Assembly: GCA_030528455.1 (NCBI GenBank)
Contig: JAUMYW010000012.1
Location: forward strand, 1 to 34,680
Reading direction: 5' to 3'
Source: Neisseria sp.
GTDB lineage: Bacteria; Pseudomonadota; Gammaproteobacteria; Burkholderiales; Neisseriaceae
Length of the DNA: 34,680 bases
The notes under the pieces were generated by a model. That model made no database searches and was not told the origin of the DNA. It worked only from the letters and a program-made list of their open reading frames with translations. The position numbers and the translations under genes are program-made. Positions 24,800-33,678 of this stretch are shown here, one piece after another; position 1 is the stretch's first letter, and each line of letters opens with the position of its first letter.

Positions 24800-24809
24800 T
24801 GAAACATCC

Positions 24810-24884
24810 GCGCCCATCGTCTAGCGGTTAGGACATCGCCCTTTCACGGCGGTAACCGGGGTTCGATTCCCCGTGGGCGTGCCA
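24810..24884 (+). tRNA. tRNA-Glu (anticodon TTC)
   Basis: A 75-base cloverleaf: acceptor GCGCCCA pairs with TGGGCGT (first pair G-U), CGCC/GGCG anticodon stem around CTTTCAC (anticodon TTC), CGGGG TTCGATT CCCCG T arm, and encoded GCCA. It follows the tRNA-Arg by 10 bases, so both come from one transcript. Confidence 0.95.
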
Positions 24885-24890
24885 GATTCA

Positions 24891-24925
24891 AACGCTCTGC
24901 TTTTCGTAAGCAGGGCGTTTTTTAT
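24891..24925 (+). terminator. Terminator of the tRNA operon
   Basis: AACGCTCTGCTT and AAGCAGGGCGTT pair over 12 positions (one T-G) with a 5-base loop and run into TTTTTT, seven bases after tRNA-Glu. Confidence 0.88.
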
Positions 24926-25040
24926 TGTCTGTTTTTTTGAGACGGTTTTCCCGGCAGAATGGATGCGGTGCTGCGTGAGGTTTGACGCTGAGACGGCACT
25001 GCGGGCTGTCAGGCGGTGTCGGTTGGAGGAAAAGGTAAAT

Positions 25041-26381
25041 ATGTTTCGGAGTATTCATGTGCCGGACGGTGAAATATTGTTTGAGCGGCAGCCTCAAAGC
25101 CGGGCTGAATTTGCAGACGGCTTGGAGGATTTGCGGCGGCGGCAACGGGAATTTGCTGCTTTGCCGGTAAACCGTCGGACGGCCGAACTGTTGAAATTTG
25201 CCGACCGTTTGCAGGAAAAGAGCGATATTCTGGCGGAAATGGTTTGCAGGGAAGTCGGACGGTGTTTGCGCGAGTGTCGTGCGGAGTTGGATAAATCAAT
25301 CGGGCTGATTCGTTATTATGCGCATTTGGCTCCGGAATTGCTGGCACATAAAACGATTGCGACGCAGGCGAGTTTGAGTCAGGTGCGTTTCGAGCCTTTG
25401 GGGGTGGTGTTGGCAGTGATGCCGTGGAATTATCCTGTCTGGCAGGTGCTGCGTTTCGCGATTCCGGCTTTGTGTGCGGGCAACGCCTGTCTGGTAAAGC
25501 CTGCGCCGAGTGTGGCTAGGGTGAGCAAGGCCCTGTTGGACTTGGCGGATAATCTGCCTTTGCAGGCTGCCTGGCTGGCACATGACGACATTGAAGAAGC
25601 CGTGGCAGCCTGTGATGCGCTGGCGTTTACCGGCTCGACCGCGACAGGCCGGCATTTGGCTGCTTTGGCGGGAAAATATCTGAAAAAATCGGTGTTGGAG
25701 TTGGGCGGCAGTAATGCGTTTATTGTGCTGCCTGATGCGGATTTGGTGCAGGCGGCCAAGGATGCCTGTTATTCCCGTTTCCGCGATGCGGGGCAGTCGT
25801 GTAACGCGGCCAAGCGGATTATTGTTGCAGACGGCATTGCCGATGAGTTTATCGCTTTGTTTTTGGAAGAGTGCGCCAAATTGAAAACGGGCGATCCGAT
25901 GTCGGAGGAAACCACGCTGGCACCGCTGCACAGCCGCCGTTTGCGCGATACGCTGCACGAACAGGTGCTTGATGCGGTTGCCAACGGGGCGGAAATTTTG
26001 TGCGGCGGAGTGCTGCCTGAAGGTCGGGGGAATTTCTATCCGGCTACGGTGCTGGACAAAGTCAATTCCGAATGCCGCGTGTATCGTGAAGAAGTGTTCG
26101 GGCCGGCGGCGGTGCTGTTGCGGGCGCGTGATGCGGAACATGCTTTGGTTTTGGCCAACGACAATCCTTTCGGTTTGGGAGCGAGCATCTATACTGCGGA
26201 CGAGGCAGAGGCCTGGCGTTATGCCGAACGTTTGCAGACGGGAGCGGTGTTTATCAACCGTCATACCAGCAGCGATTTGCGTTTGCCGTTTGGCGGTGTC
26301 AAAGCATCGGGCTACGGGCGGGAATTGTCGGAGTTCGGTTTGTACGAATTCGTGAATGTGAAATCTTATTGGCAGAAATAA
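25041..26381 (+). CDS. NAD(P)-dependent succinate-semialdehyde-type aldehyde dehydrogenase
   Basis: This 446-residue aldehyde dehydrogenase belongs to the short SSADH (Sad/GabD1-like) branch. Catalytic residues are E220 (VLELGGSNAFIV) and C254 (DAGQSCNAAKRI); the cofactor site shows VMPWNYPVWQV, VKPAPSV and AFTGSTATGR, and the end is FGGVKASGYGRELSEFGLYE. It would oxidise succinate semialdehyde or a related aldehyde to the acid for the TCA cycle; other aldehydes are possible. The ATG at 25041 is chosen for the GGAGGAAAAGG upstream; the open frame extends back into the tRNA-Glu gene and cannot be coding there. No aminotransferase partner (gabT) is adjacent. Confidence 0.85.
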   Translation: MFRSIHVPDGEILFERQPQSRAEFADGLEDLRRRQREFAALPVNRRTAELLKFADRLQEKSDILAEMVCREVGRCLRECRAELDKSIGLIRYYAHLAPELLAHKTIATQASLSQVRFEPLGVVLAVMPWNYPVWQVLRFAIPALCAGNACLVKPAPSVARVSKALLDLADNLPLQAAWLAHDDIEEAVAACDALAFTGSTATGRHLAALAGKYLKKSVLELGGSNAFIVLPDADLVQAAKDACYSRFRDAGQSCNAAKRIIVADGIADEFIALFLEECAKLKTGDPMSEETTLAPLHSRRLRDTLHEQVLDAVANGAEILCGGVLPEGRGNFYPATVLDKVNSECRVYREEVFGPAAVLLRARDAEHALVLANDNPFGLGASIYTADEAEAWRYAERLQTGAVFINRHTSSDLRLPFGGVKASGYGRELSEFGLYEFVNVKSYWQK

Positions 26382-26409
26382 AGTTTTTGCTGCTGGTTTT
26401 GAAGTTTTT

Positions 26410-26427
26410 CAGACGGTCTGCCGTCTG
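26410..26427. terminator. Compact overlapping DUS hairpin before ubiA
   Basis: CAGACGG and CCGTCTG form a 7-bp stem with a 4-base loop. The left arm is of the TTCAGACGG type and the right of the CCGTCTGCA type, so two uptake-sequence variants are fused in one hairpin. Confidence 0.5.
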
Positions 26428-26448
26428 CAGCTGTAAGGATCGGGATAT

Positions 26449-27354
26449 ATGGATTGGAAAGTTGGTTTCGAACGTTTTCTATCGTCAGAATGGGCGGCCA
26501 AAGCCGATGTGTACGGCCGTCTGATGAGGGCCGACAAGCCTATTGGTACGCTGCTTCTGTTGTGGCCGACTTATTGGGCTTTGTGGATTGCTGCAGACGG
26601 CTTTCCGCCACTCGGTATTCTGGCAGCGTTTACGTTTGGAACTTTTCTGATGCGTAGTGCAGGCTGCGTAGTGAACGACTATGCCGACCGCGATTTCGAC
26701 GGCGCGGTCGAGCGCACGAAAAACCGGCCTTTTGCACGCGGCGAAGTCGGCAGCGGCGAAGCCCTGAAGCTGGCAGCGTTATTGTGCCTGCTTGCGGCTC
26801 TATGTCTGCTTCCTTTGAACCGTCTAACCTGGCTGATGAGCCTGCCCGCATTGTTTCTGGCGGTAACTTATCCTTTTACCAAGCGTTTTTTTCCGCTTCC
26901 GCAACTGTATTTGGGACTGGCATTTTCATTCGGCATACCGATGGCTTTTGCCGCCGTACAAAACCAAGTTCCTGCCTCTGCCTGGTTATTGTTTGCTGCC
27001 AATGTTTTGTGGACGCTGGCTTACGACACCGTTTATGCAATGGCCGATAAGGAAGACGATTTGAAAATCGGCATCAGAACATCGGCAGTTACATTCGGTG
27101 AAAAAGATGTTTCGGCAGTTATGCTCTGTCATGCGGGCTTTACGGTTCTGATGGCGGCAAACGGTCTGATAATCGGTGCCGGGTTGTACTATTGGGCAGT
27201 ACTGCCGTGGATTGTGTTCTGCCAATGGCGGCAGTATCTCGCTATCCGTACGCGTGACCGGCAAACTTGCTTTACCGTGTTTTTGCAGAACAACCGTATC
27301 GGCGCGTCCTGGTTTGCCGCCATTTTCCTGCATTACTGGTGGGGAGCAGGCTGA
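26449..27354 (+). CDS. ubiA: 4-hydroxybenzoate polyprenyltransferase
   Basis: This is a 301-residue integral membrane prenyltransferase that attaches the polyprenyl tail to 4-hydroxybenzoate in ubiquinone synthesis. The two aspartate-rich motifs that bind Mg-diphosphate are present: [19 protein letters not shown] (residues 77-95) and [17 protein letters not shown] later on. [20 protein letters not shown] near the N-terminus and FLHYWWG at the end are typical of UbiA rather than other family members. About eight membrane segments are visible. AAGGAT lies a little far upstream. An uptake-sequence hairpin overlaps the stop. Confidence 0.95.
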   Translation: MDWKVGFERFLSSEWAAKADVYGRLMRADKPIGTLLLLWPTYWALWIAADGFPPLGILAAFTFGTFLMRSAGCVVNDYADRDFDGAVERTKNRPFARGEVGSGEALKLAALLCLLAALCLLPLNRLTWLMSLPALFLAVTYPFTKRFFPLPQLYLGLAFSFGIPMAFAAVQNQVPASAWLLFAANVLWTLAYDTVYAMADKEDDLKIGIRTSAVTFGEKDVSAVMLCHAGFTVLMAANGLIIGAGLYYWAVLPWIVFCQWRQYLAIRTRDRQTCFTVFLQNNRIGASWFAAIFLHYWWGAG

Positions 27355-27401
27355 TGCCGTCTGCGGTTGTCCCTATATTGTTGCAGTGCTGCAGACGGCA
27401 T
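27354..27401. terminator. Inverted DUS pair after ubiA
   Basis: ATGCCGTCTGC (27354-27364) and GCAGACGGCAT (27391-27401) form an 11-bp stem around a 26-base loop, starting in the last base of the ubiA stop codon. Confidence 0.65.
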
Positions 27402-27469
27402 GAGTGTGATTGTAATCATGTATTTGGAAGAGGTTGTCCGGTTTTTGGGAAAAAAAGCATCGGTGCAGA

Positions 27470-27498
27470 TTGAGATTGCCCGGAACAGTCGGTAAAAT
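27470..27498 (+). promoter_or_regulatory. Sigma-70-type promoter for ptsN-hprK-rapZ
   Basis: TTGAGA (27470-27475) and TAAAAT (27493-27498) are 17 bases apart, with the ptsN start about 33 bases downstream. The spacing and match make it a good candidate; no rpoN-type -24/-12 element was seen. Confidence 0.6.
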
Positions 27499-27530
27499 CC
27501 GCTTTTGAATTTATTTTTTCAGAGTTTTCT

Positions 27531-27977
27531 ATGAACTTGATTGGCAGCATCCTTCCCGCTTCACATTGCATTTTGGATTTGGATGTCGGCAGTAAAAAAC
27601 GTCTGTTTGAAGAAATCGGCAAACTGTTGGAAAGCAACAACGGCTTGTCGCGCACAGATGTTTTCGAATGCCTGTTTGCCCGAGAAAAACTCGGTTCGAC
27701 CGGTTTGGGGCAGGGGGTAGCCGTTCCGCACGGCCGTCATGCTTCTGTCAAACAGGCTGTCGGCGTATTTGTCCGTTTGAAAGAACCGGTGTCTTTTGAC
27801 GCACCGGACGGCAAACCCGTATCGTTGGTGGCGGCTTTGCTGGTGCCGGAAGATGCATGTTGCGAACATTTGCAGGTTTTGTCGGAGTTGGCAGGCAGAT
27901 TTTCAGCCAAAAGCGTTCGTGAAGCGTTGCAGACGGCACAATCGCCGGAAGCCGCGCACAGCATTTTGACGGAATAA
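27531..27977 (+). CDS. ptsN: Nitrogen-regulatory PTS EIIA component
   Basis: This 148-residue EIIA-Ntr protein is a phosphocarrier that signals nitrogen or carbon state rather than transporting sugar. The phosphorylated histidine is H67 in [11 protein letters not shown], preceded by the family segment [14 protein letters not shown]. Its stop codon overlaps the hprK start by one base, so translation is coupled. The set ptsN-hprK-rapZ links the regulatory PTS branch to cell-envelope and metabolite control. The Shine-Dalgarno sequence is weak (CAGAG). Confidence 0.93.
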   Translation: MNLIGSILPASHCILDLDVGSKKRLFEEIGKLLESNNGLSRTDVFECLFAREKLGSTGLGQGVAVPHGRHASVKQAVGVFVRLKEPVSFDAPDGKPVSLVAALLVPEDACCEHLQVLSELAGRFSAKSVREALQTAQSPEAAHSILTE

Positions 27978-28945
27978 TGAGAATGCCCAGTATTTCCGTT
28001 CGTCGTCTGTATCAGGACAACCAGTACAAATTGCAGCTGGCATGGGCGGCCGGTACAGCAGGGGCGGATAACCGTATCGGCGTTGAGGCCGACAAGCCCG
28101 TTTTGGCGCTGGTCGGCCATTTGAATTTTATCCATCCGAACCAGGTTCAGGTTATCGGTGCTGCGGAAGCCGAATATTTCAGACGGCTCGATGAACAAAA
28201 CCGTCAAGCCGAGTTTGCCGAACTCTTTGATTTGCAGATGTCGCTTGTTGTTGTGGCCAACGGTCTGCCCGTGCCGGTCATGCTGCGCGACTACTGCCAC
28301 ACGCGCAATATCCCGCTTCTGACTTCCAAGCTGGAAAGTCCTTATCTGATGGATGTTTTGCGGATTTACCTGCAACGTGTGCTGGCCGTTTCCACCGTCA
28401 AACACGGAGTGTTTCTCGATGTGTACGAAATCGGTGTGCTGATTGCCGGACAATCCGGTTTGGGCAAAAGCGAATTGGCTTTGGAATTGATTTCGCGCGG
28501 CCACAGCCTGATTGCCGACGATGCGGTCGAACTGCACCGCACCGGTCCAGAAACACTGGAAGGCCGCTGCCCCGCCATGTTGCGTGATTTTCTCGAAGTA
28601 CGCGGCCTGGGTGTGCTGAATATCCGGCATATGTTCGGTGAAACCGCTATCCGTCCGAAGAAAAAACTCCAGTTAATCATCAGTATGGTGGCGGCAGACG
28701 ACGATTATATGAAACAGCTCGACCGTTTGAGCGTGCGGACCGAAACCGAAACAATTTTGGATGTGGATATTCCTTCGGTTACACTGCCGGTGGCAGTCGG
28801 CCGCAACTTGGCTGTATTGGTGGAAGCGGCAGTACGCAATTATATTTTGCAGTTGCGCGGAAAAAACAGTATGCGCGAATTTTTGGAACGCCATCAAAGC
28901 ATGATGCGCGAGAGCGAAACCGATTATGAAGATTGTTCTGATTAG
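27977..28945 (+). CDS. hprK: HPr kinase/phosphorylase
   Basis: This 322-residue bifunctional enzyme phosphorylates and dephosphorylates a serine of HPr. The Walker A loop is [15 protein letters not shown] (from residue 158), H143 (VKHGVFLDV) and D181/D182 (LIADDAVEL) are catalytic, and [16 protein letters not shown] is the HprK signature. The C-terminal helix carries [15 protein letters not shown]. Start at 27977 overlaps ptsN; an alternative ATG at 27983 is two codons on. It overlaps rapZ by 20 bases. HPr itself is not in the window. Confidence 0.96.
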   Translation: MRMPSISVRRLYQDNQYKLQLAWAAGTAGADNRIGVEADKPVLALVGHLNFIHPNQVQVIGAAEAEYFRRLDEQNRQAEFAELFDLQMSLVVVANGLPVPVMLRDYCHTRNIPLLTSKLESPYLMDVLRIYLQRVLAVSTVKHGVFLDVYEIGVLIAGQSGLGKSELALELISRGHSLIADDAVELHRTGPETLEGRCPAMLRDFLEVRGLGVLNIRHMFGETAIRPKKKLQLIISMVAADDDYMKQLDRLSVRTETETILDVDIPSVTLPVAVGRNLAVLVEAAVRNYILQLRGKNSMREFLERHQSMMRESETDYEDCSD

Positions 28946-29768
28946 CGGCTTGTCCGGTTCGGGAAAATCGGTAGCTTTGAATTTATTGGAAGATATCGGC
29001 TTTTACTGTGTCGACAATCTGCCTTTGGAGATGTTGCCCGATTTGGTGCGTTATCACGGTCGTAGCGGCAATGTTGCCAATCTGGGCGTGAGCGTGGATA
29101 TCCGTTCGGGTGTAAAGGCCGACGAGGCCCGCAAGCAAATCAAAGTACTGCGGGAACAGGGACACCATGTGGAAATCCTGTTTCTTGAAGCGGCAGAAGA
29201 TGTTTTGCTTCGCCGTTTTTCCGAAACACGGCGAAGCCATCCTTTGGCGGCGGAGGCGTTGTCTTTGCCGGACAGTTTGCGTTGCGAGCGGGACAGATTG
29301 TTTCCTTTGCGCGAATCGGCGTATTGCGTAGATACCTCAAAGCTTACGGCGCAGCAGCTCCGTTGTGCCGTACAGCGTTGGCTGGACAGTGAACGCAGCG
29401 GCTTGATGCTGGTGTTGGAGTCGTTCGGTTTCAAATACGGTGTGCCGGTCAATGCCGATTTTATGTTTGATATGCGCAGCCTGCCCAATCCTTATTGGGA
29501 TACGGTGCTGCGTCCGCTGACCGGGCGTGACACCGCCGTGCAGGATTATTTTGCCAAGCAAGAAGACGTTGTACGAATGGTTGACGATATTGCCGGATTT
29601 CTGCTGCGTTGGCTGCCTTCTATGGAAACCGAAAGCCGCAGTTATGTTACTGTTGCCATCGGATGCACAGGCGGCCAGCACCGTTCAGTTTATGTTTGCG
29701 AACAACTGGCAGGCCGTCTGCAGGAGCGTTACGGCGTTCTGGTGCAGCACCGCCAGTTATCCGAATAA
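28926..29768 (+). CDS. rapZ: RNase adapter protein / nucleotide-binding protein RapZ
   Basis: This 280-residue protein matches RapZ/YvcJ, which in E. coli delivers the GlmZ small RNA to RNase E and so controls glucosamine-6-phosphate synthesis. The Walker A loop [18 protein letters not shown] starts at residue 8; [48 protein letters not shown] and [18 protein letters not shown] are family signatures. Translation is likely coupled to hprK. Whether it regulates a GlmZ-like RNA in this family is unknown; a more general nucleotide- or sugar-sensing role is possible. Confidence 0.95.
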   Translation: MKIVLISGLSGSGKSVALNLLEDIGFYCVDNLPLEMLPDLVRYHGRSGNVANLGVSVDIRSGVKADEARKQIKVLREQGHHVEILFLEAAEDVLLRRFSETRRSHPLAAEALSLPDSLRCERDRLFPLRESAYCVDTSKLTAQQLRCAVQRWLDSERSGLMLVLESFGFKYGVPVNADFMFDMRSLPNPYWDTVLRPLTGRDTAVQDYFAKQEDVVRMVDDIAGFLLRWLPSMETESRSYVTVAIGCTGGQHRSVYVCEQLAGRLQERYGVLVQHRQLSE

Positions 29769-29776
29769 TTCATTAA

Positions 29777-29828
29777 CGGATAAGCCTTGCAGACGGCTTA
29801 ATATCAGGCTGTCTGCAAGGCTTATCCG
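29777..29828. terminator. 21-bp DUS-containing terminator after rapZ
   Basis: Arms of 21 bases (29777-29797 and 29808-29828, left arm starting CGGATAAGCCTTGCAGACGG) pair with one G-U mismatch around 10 bases. The complement extends well beyond the uptake sequence, which is unusual for this window. Confidence 0.8.
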
Positions 29829-29848
29829 ATTTCAGAAAGTTGAGTCTT

Positions 29849-30793
29849 ATGGCTATCCAATGGTATCCCGGCCACATGCACAAGGCGAAAAAAGCCATTA
29901 TCGAACGATTGAAAAGTGTCGACATGGTGATTGAAGTGCTGGACGCACGTTTGCCCGCGTCAAGCGAAAATCCGCTGCTGGCCAAGCTCTCGGCCGACAA
30001 GCCCAAGCTGAAAATCCTCAATAAGCAAGATTTGGCCGATCCCGGGCGTACCGCCTTATGGCTGGCTGCCTTTCAAAGCCGTCCGAACACCAACGCTATC
30101 GCCCTGGATGCGTCCGAACGGGGGACGGTACAGAAGATTGTTCAAGCCTGTCGCGGATTGCTGCCCAACCGTAAAGGATTGGACAAGCCTTTGCGCGTAT
30201 TGATCTGCGGTATCCCGAATGTCGGAAAATCTACCTTAATCAATGGCATGATCGGTAAAAAATCCGCCAAAACCGGCAATGAACCGGGGATTACCAAAAC
30301 CGAACAACGCCTGTTTCTGGCAGATGATTTTTGGCTATACGATACACCGGGCATGTTGTGGCCGAAAATCATCGTCGAAGAGAGCGGCTACAATCTGGCG
30401 GCCAGCGGCGCAGTCGGGCGCAATGCCTTGGATGAAGAAGTGGTTGCTTTGGAATTATTGGACTATCTGCGCCGCCATTATCTGTCTTTGCTGCAGGCGC
30501 GTTACCAAGCCGACAAAAACGAAAGCAGCCATTGGCGCGACGAAGAATGGCTGGAATGGGTTGGCAGAAAACGCGGCGCACTGCTCGGCGGCGGCCGCAT
30601 CAATTATCAAAAAGCCGCCGAAGTCGCGCTGACTGATTTTCGTGACGGACAAATCGGCCGCATCACGCTGGAAACCCCCGCACAATGGGAAAGCTGGCTG
30701 AAACAGGCGCAGAAAAACGAAGCCGCGCTCAAAGCCGCCCGAGAACAGCGCAAAGCCGAACGCCGGGGCAAGGTGCCGCCGAAAGAATCATAG
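29849..30793 (+). CDS. rbgA: Ribosome biogenesis GTPase YlqF/RbgA
   Basis: This is a 314-residue circularly permuted GTPase that assists late 50S assembly. The motif order is permuted as expected: G4 NKQD at residues 58-61, G5-like LDASERG at 87-93, G1 GIPNVGKST at 121-129, G3 DTPGM at 165-169. MAIQWYPGHMHKAKKAI is the classic start. The C-terminal region has WRDEEWLEWVGRKRGALLGG, and a basic tail (REQRKAERRGK). The ATG at 29849 is preferred to an in-frame TTG nine bases upstream. Confidence 0.95.
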   Translation: MAIQWYPGHMHKAKKAIIERLKSVDMVIEVLDARLPASSENPLLAKLSADKPKLKILNKQDLADPGRTALWLAAFQSRPNTNAIALDASERGTVQKIVQACRGLLPNRKGLDKPLRVLICGIPNVGKSTLINGMIGKKSAKTGNEPGITKTEQRLFLADDFWLYDTPGMLWPKIIVEESGYNLAASGAVGRNALDEEVVALELLDYLRRHYLSLLQARYQADKNESSHWRDEEWLEWVGRKRGALLGGGRINYQKAAEVALTDFRDGQIGRITLETPAQWESWLKQAQKNEAALKAAREQRKAERRGKVPPKES

Positions 30794-31301
30794 AAACCCA
30801 TAAAAGGTGTCTGCTGCAGACGGCATATTGTCTGTATCAGTCTGATGTTGGGGAGGTAGGGTTTTGCTGCTTTTTACGCTGTTTCGAGAGTACTTGTTTC
30901 TTTTCTGCTTCGTATGCCTGTATTGAATCTGACTTGGTTTGTCTTGTTAAATCAATCTGTTATTGAAGATATTTTGTATGATTGTTATCTTTCTTTGGAA
31001 GATAACAAATTGTTTGATGCGGTGAATTTTTTTAGCGAATAAGGGCAATTCGGTTTTCATAAGAGAAAGACGAGCCAGGATTATTAAACGTATTTTGCGA
31101 CCGTATAAATATGAGGCTGTTCTGTAAGGACTTATTTAAATTTTATTTAAAAATATATTGAATTATAACAATAATTAAGACAGGTTTTCTGTATACTTAT
31201 TCACAGAGTCTTTTGGTTGCCGTCGAGGATATCGGGAACAATATCCGTCCGCAGAAAGTATCGTTTAAATTTTTTGATAAAACAAACAACTTGGAACATA
31301 C
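30794..31301. other. 508-base AT-rich region without a convincing gene
   Basis: It holds one single uptake sequence (TGCAGACGGC at 30815-30824), a 10-bp inverted repeat TTGTTATCTT / AAGATAACAA at 30982-31008, and long A/T runs around 31100-31180. An unstarted frame at 30860-31042 could give a 42-residue peptide from ATG 30914 (MPVLNLTWFVLLNQSVIEDI onward), but no ribosome site precedes it. TATACT at 31192-31197 could be a -10 element for the small gene downstream. Confidence 0.5.
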
Positions 31302-31487
31302 ATGAAATCCCTTCCGAACACACTTTTGAAAACTGCCCTGCTGATTGCTGTTTTTTATGCGGGTATGCGTGTACAGGCCTTTTTATATGATGATCTGTGT
31401 TTGGATTTGGGCGGCGGCAGAAATCCTGAAAATTATCCGATTTGTGTAATCGAACAATCGGCGGATTTTGCGGTTGACGATAATTGA
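31302..31487 (+). CDS. Small membrane or exported protein of unknown function
   Basis: This 61-residue frame starts MKSLPNTLLKTALLIAVFYA, a basic start followed by a hydrophobic stretch, so it is either a signal peptide (with a possible cut after VQA) or a single membrane anchor. The remainder contains CLDLGGGRNPENYPICVIEQ, with two cysteines that could pair outside the cytoplasm. I do not recognise the family. Support for its being real: a plausible GGAA upstream, an organised signal-plus-domain layout, and a strong terminator right after its stop. It is short and alone, with an AT-rich region ahead of it. Confidence 0.6.
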   Translation: MKSLPNTLLKTALLIAVFYAGMRVQAFLYDDLCLDLGGGRNPENYPICVIEQSADFAVDDN

Positions 31488-31502
31488 TGAGGCAGGAAAA
31501 TA

Positions 31503-31549
31503 TATAGAGCCGTCTGCAAGTTTGACTGCAGACGGCTCTATACTTTTTA
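31503..31549. terminator. Inverted DUS pair, bidirectional terminator
   Basis: TATAGAGCCGTCTGCA and TGCAGACGGCTCTATA form a 16-bp perfect stem with an 8-base loop, then CTTTTT on the plus strand. It separates the small exported peptide gene from the convergent aminotransferase gene. Confidence 0.85.
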
Positions 31550-31557
31550 AGCCCGGA

Positions 31558-32751
31558 TTACAATACTTTTACAATGCTTTCGCACAGGTAGCGGATATTG
31601 TCTGCCGTAATACCCGCCACATTGATACGGCCGGAACGTACGGCGTAAATGGCAAACTCGTCTTTCAGGCGGTCAACCTGTTCCGGCGTCAGGCCGGAGA
31701 AAGAGAACATGCCGTTTTGTTTCACGATAAAGCCGAAATCTTTTTCCGCGCCGAATTCTTTCAATAAATCGACAAATTGCTGGCGCATTTCTTTAATGCG
31801 CCCGCGCATTTCGTCCAATTCGGCAATCCACTGCGCTTTCAAGTCGGCATCTTTCAGCACCAAAGCAACGGTTGCACCGCCGTGTGAAGCGGGGTTGGAA
31901 TAGATGGTCCGGATAATGCTTTTAACTTGACTGAATACGCGTTCGGCACCTGCTTCGTCGGCGGCAACAATCGTGAATGCGCCGACACGCTCGTTATACA
32001 GGCCGAAGTTTTTGGAGTAAGAGCTGGCAATCAGCAATTCTTTGTTCAATTTGGCGAATGCGCGCAGACCGCAGGCATCTTCGTCCAAGCCGTTGGCAAA
32101 ACCCTGATAGGCGAAGTCGAACAAGGGCAGCCAGCCTTTTTCCGCCGACATTTTAGCCAAAGTTTCCCATTGTTCGGGAGTCGGATCGATGCCGGTCGGG
32201 TTGTGGCAGCAGCCGTGTAAGAGAACGACATCGCCTTTTTCGGCACGGCCCAAGTCTTCAATCAGGCCGTCCCAATCCAAACCGTGGGTGTTTTTGTCGT
32301 AATAGCGGTAGTCGCAGATATTCATGCCGACTGCGTTGAAAATAGCATTGTGGTTCGGCCAGGTCGGAGCGGAAATCCAAACATTTTGGGCGTGGGTATG
32401 GCGTTTGATAAATTCTGCCGCTATGCGTAATGCGCCGGTGCCTCCCAAGCTCTGTGCGGTTTTCGCACGTTTGGAAGAAATGATTTCATGTTTTTCGCCG
32501 AACAGCAGGATTTGGGTTTGAGCATTGTATTCGGCAATGCCGTCAATGGTCAGGTAGTTTTTGCTGTTTTCATTTGCCAGCAGACGCTTTTCTGCTTCTT
32601 TTACGGCACGTACAATGGGAGTTTGGCCTTGCGCGTCTTTATATACGCCGATGCCGAGATTGACTTTTTCTGCACGGCTGTCGGCTTTAAATGCTTCGCC
32701 CAAACCTAAAATCGGGTCGGCAGGCGCGGCTTGGATATGTTCGAAAAACAT
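31558..32751 (-). CDS. tyrB: Aromatic/aspartate aminotransferase
   Basis: This 397-residue PLP enzyme is a class I aminotransferase of the AspC/TyrB group. PLP-binding K247 is in [27 protein letters not shown] and [16 protein letters not shown] are family segments, and the substrate-carboxylate arginine lies in RSGRINVAG. AspC and TyrB cannot be told apart reliably by eye. If it accepts tyrosine, it would make 4-hydroxyphenylpyruvate for HppD about 20 kb away, a link inferred from chemistry. The start at 32751 begins [17 protein letters not shown] and follows AAGGAAAA; the frame extends upstream without homology. Confidence 0.92.
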   Translation of the reverse strand: MFFEHIQAAPADPILGLGEAFKADSRAEKVNLGIGVYKDAQGQTPIVRAVKEAEKRLLANENSKNYLTIDGIAEYNAQTQILLFGEKHEIISSKRAKTAQSLGGTGALRIAAEFIKRHTHAQNVWISAPTWPNHNAIFNAVGMNICDYRYYDKNTHGLDWDGLIEDLGRAEKGDVVLLHGCCHNPTGIDPTPEQWETLAKMSAEKGWLPLFDFAYQGFANGLDEDACGLRAFAKLNKELLIASSYSKNFGLYNERVGAFTIVAADEAGAERVFSQVKSIIRTIYSNPASHGGATVALVLKDADLKAQWIAELDEMRGRIKEMRQQFVDLLKEFGAEKDFGFIVKQNGMFSFSGLTPEQVDRLKDEFAIYAVRSGRINVAGITADNIRYLCESIVKVL

Positions 32752-32901
32752 GGTTTTCCTTTCTGGGAAGGGAATAGAGGGAAAAGTAAACGGACAAATG
32801 TTTATCTTACGCTTTTTAACAGTGATTGGAAACAGCAAATACCGGGCAGAGGCTATAATTATGCCGTCTGAGTGTTGATGGAAAAATTGAGGGATGTTGA
32901 G

Positions 32902-33591
32902 ATGAAGAAAATTTTGTTGCTGCCGTTGCTCGGCACTTTCTCCGCTGTGGCGGCCGAGCCCTTAAATTACAATGTCGTGTCGTTTTCGGAACAGGCGAAT
33001 GCAACAGTCGCACACGATTTGATGACGGTTACACTGGTTGTGAGGGAAGAAGGACGGGACCGCCGGTCGGTCGGCAATACTCTGACACGCCGTTTGAACA
33101 CCGTACAGGCCAAGATTGCCGAAAACCGGATTCTTCGGGCCGAACTGATCGGCCGCAATATACAGCCGCGTTATGAAAAAGGCAAAATCGTGCGCTGGAA
33201 CGACACGGCTTATATCAAAGTGAAAAGCAAAAATTTTCAAGCTTTGAACAAATTGGTTGCCGAAGTACAGAACGAGGCATTGCTGAATAATCTGTATTTC
33301 AGCGTATCGCCGGAAAAACGCAGTGAAACGGTTAACGAATTAAGCAGCCAGGCTTTGAAAAACTTCCGCACGCGGGCCGATGTCGTCAGTAGTGCGCTCG
33401 GTTTCTCGGGCTACAAAATTATTAATATCAATATTAACGGGAATTTCAATTCGAACGTGTCAGCTAAAATAATGCGTGCCTCAGCCCCTGCCGCCGTGAC
33501 GGCTTATGATGCTGCGTCGGAAATGACCGCCGAACATCCCGGTTCGGAAGAAATATCGCAAATTGTCAGCGGAACGGTTCAGATGCAGTAA
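32902..33591 (+). CDS. SIMPL-domain (DUF541) exported protein
   Basis: This 229-residue protein has a signal peptide ([18 protein letters not shown], likely cut before EP) and a SIMPL domain: [20 protein letters not shown] at the start, then [40 protein letters not shown]-type and [22 protein letters not shown] segments. These periplasmic or outer-membrane proteins are of uncertain function; some have been tied to oxidative stress. The ATG at 32902 begins the signal peptide and follows TTGAGGGATG; an upstream frame from 32872 would place charged residues ahead of it. A DUS-like ATGCCGTCTGAG lies just upstream at about 32862-32873. Confidence 0.85.
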   Translation: MKKILLLPLLGTFSAVAAEPLNYNVVSFSEQANATVAHDLMTVTLVVREEGRDRRSVGNTLTRRLNTVQAKIAENRILRAELIGRNIQPRYEKGKIVRWNDTAYIKVKSKNFQALNKLVAEVQNEALLNNLYFSVSPEKRSETVNELSSQALKNFRTRADVVSSALGFSGYKIINININGNFNSNVSAKIMRASAPAAVTAYDAASEMTAEHPGSEEISQIVSGTVQMQ

Positions 33592-33596
33592 ACTGC

Positions 33597-33607
33597 TGCA
33601 GACGGCT
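33597..33607 (+). repeat. Single DUS after the SIMPL gene
   Basis: One CTGCAGACGGC copy lies six bases after the stop with no inverted partner, so no strong terminator separates this gene from the M48 peptidase gene. Confidence 0.5.
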
Positions 33608-33678
33608 TGGAAGCGAAGCGGGAAAATGAAATTCTGGGTCAAAGTTTTTTAATCAGAAACAACAGGTGAAAATATACG

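Noticed and set aside
25296-26264. Long frame antisense to the aldehyde dehydrogenase gene
   Set aside because: It is opposite a fully conserved enzyme with catalytic residues; no independent support.
30914-31042. 42-residue frame MPVLNLTWFVLL...
   Set aside because: No Shine-Dalgarno sequence, no recognisable domain and a start in the middle of an open frame; kept only as a remark in the gap description.
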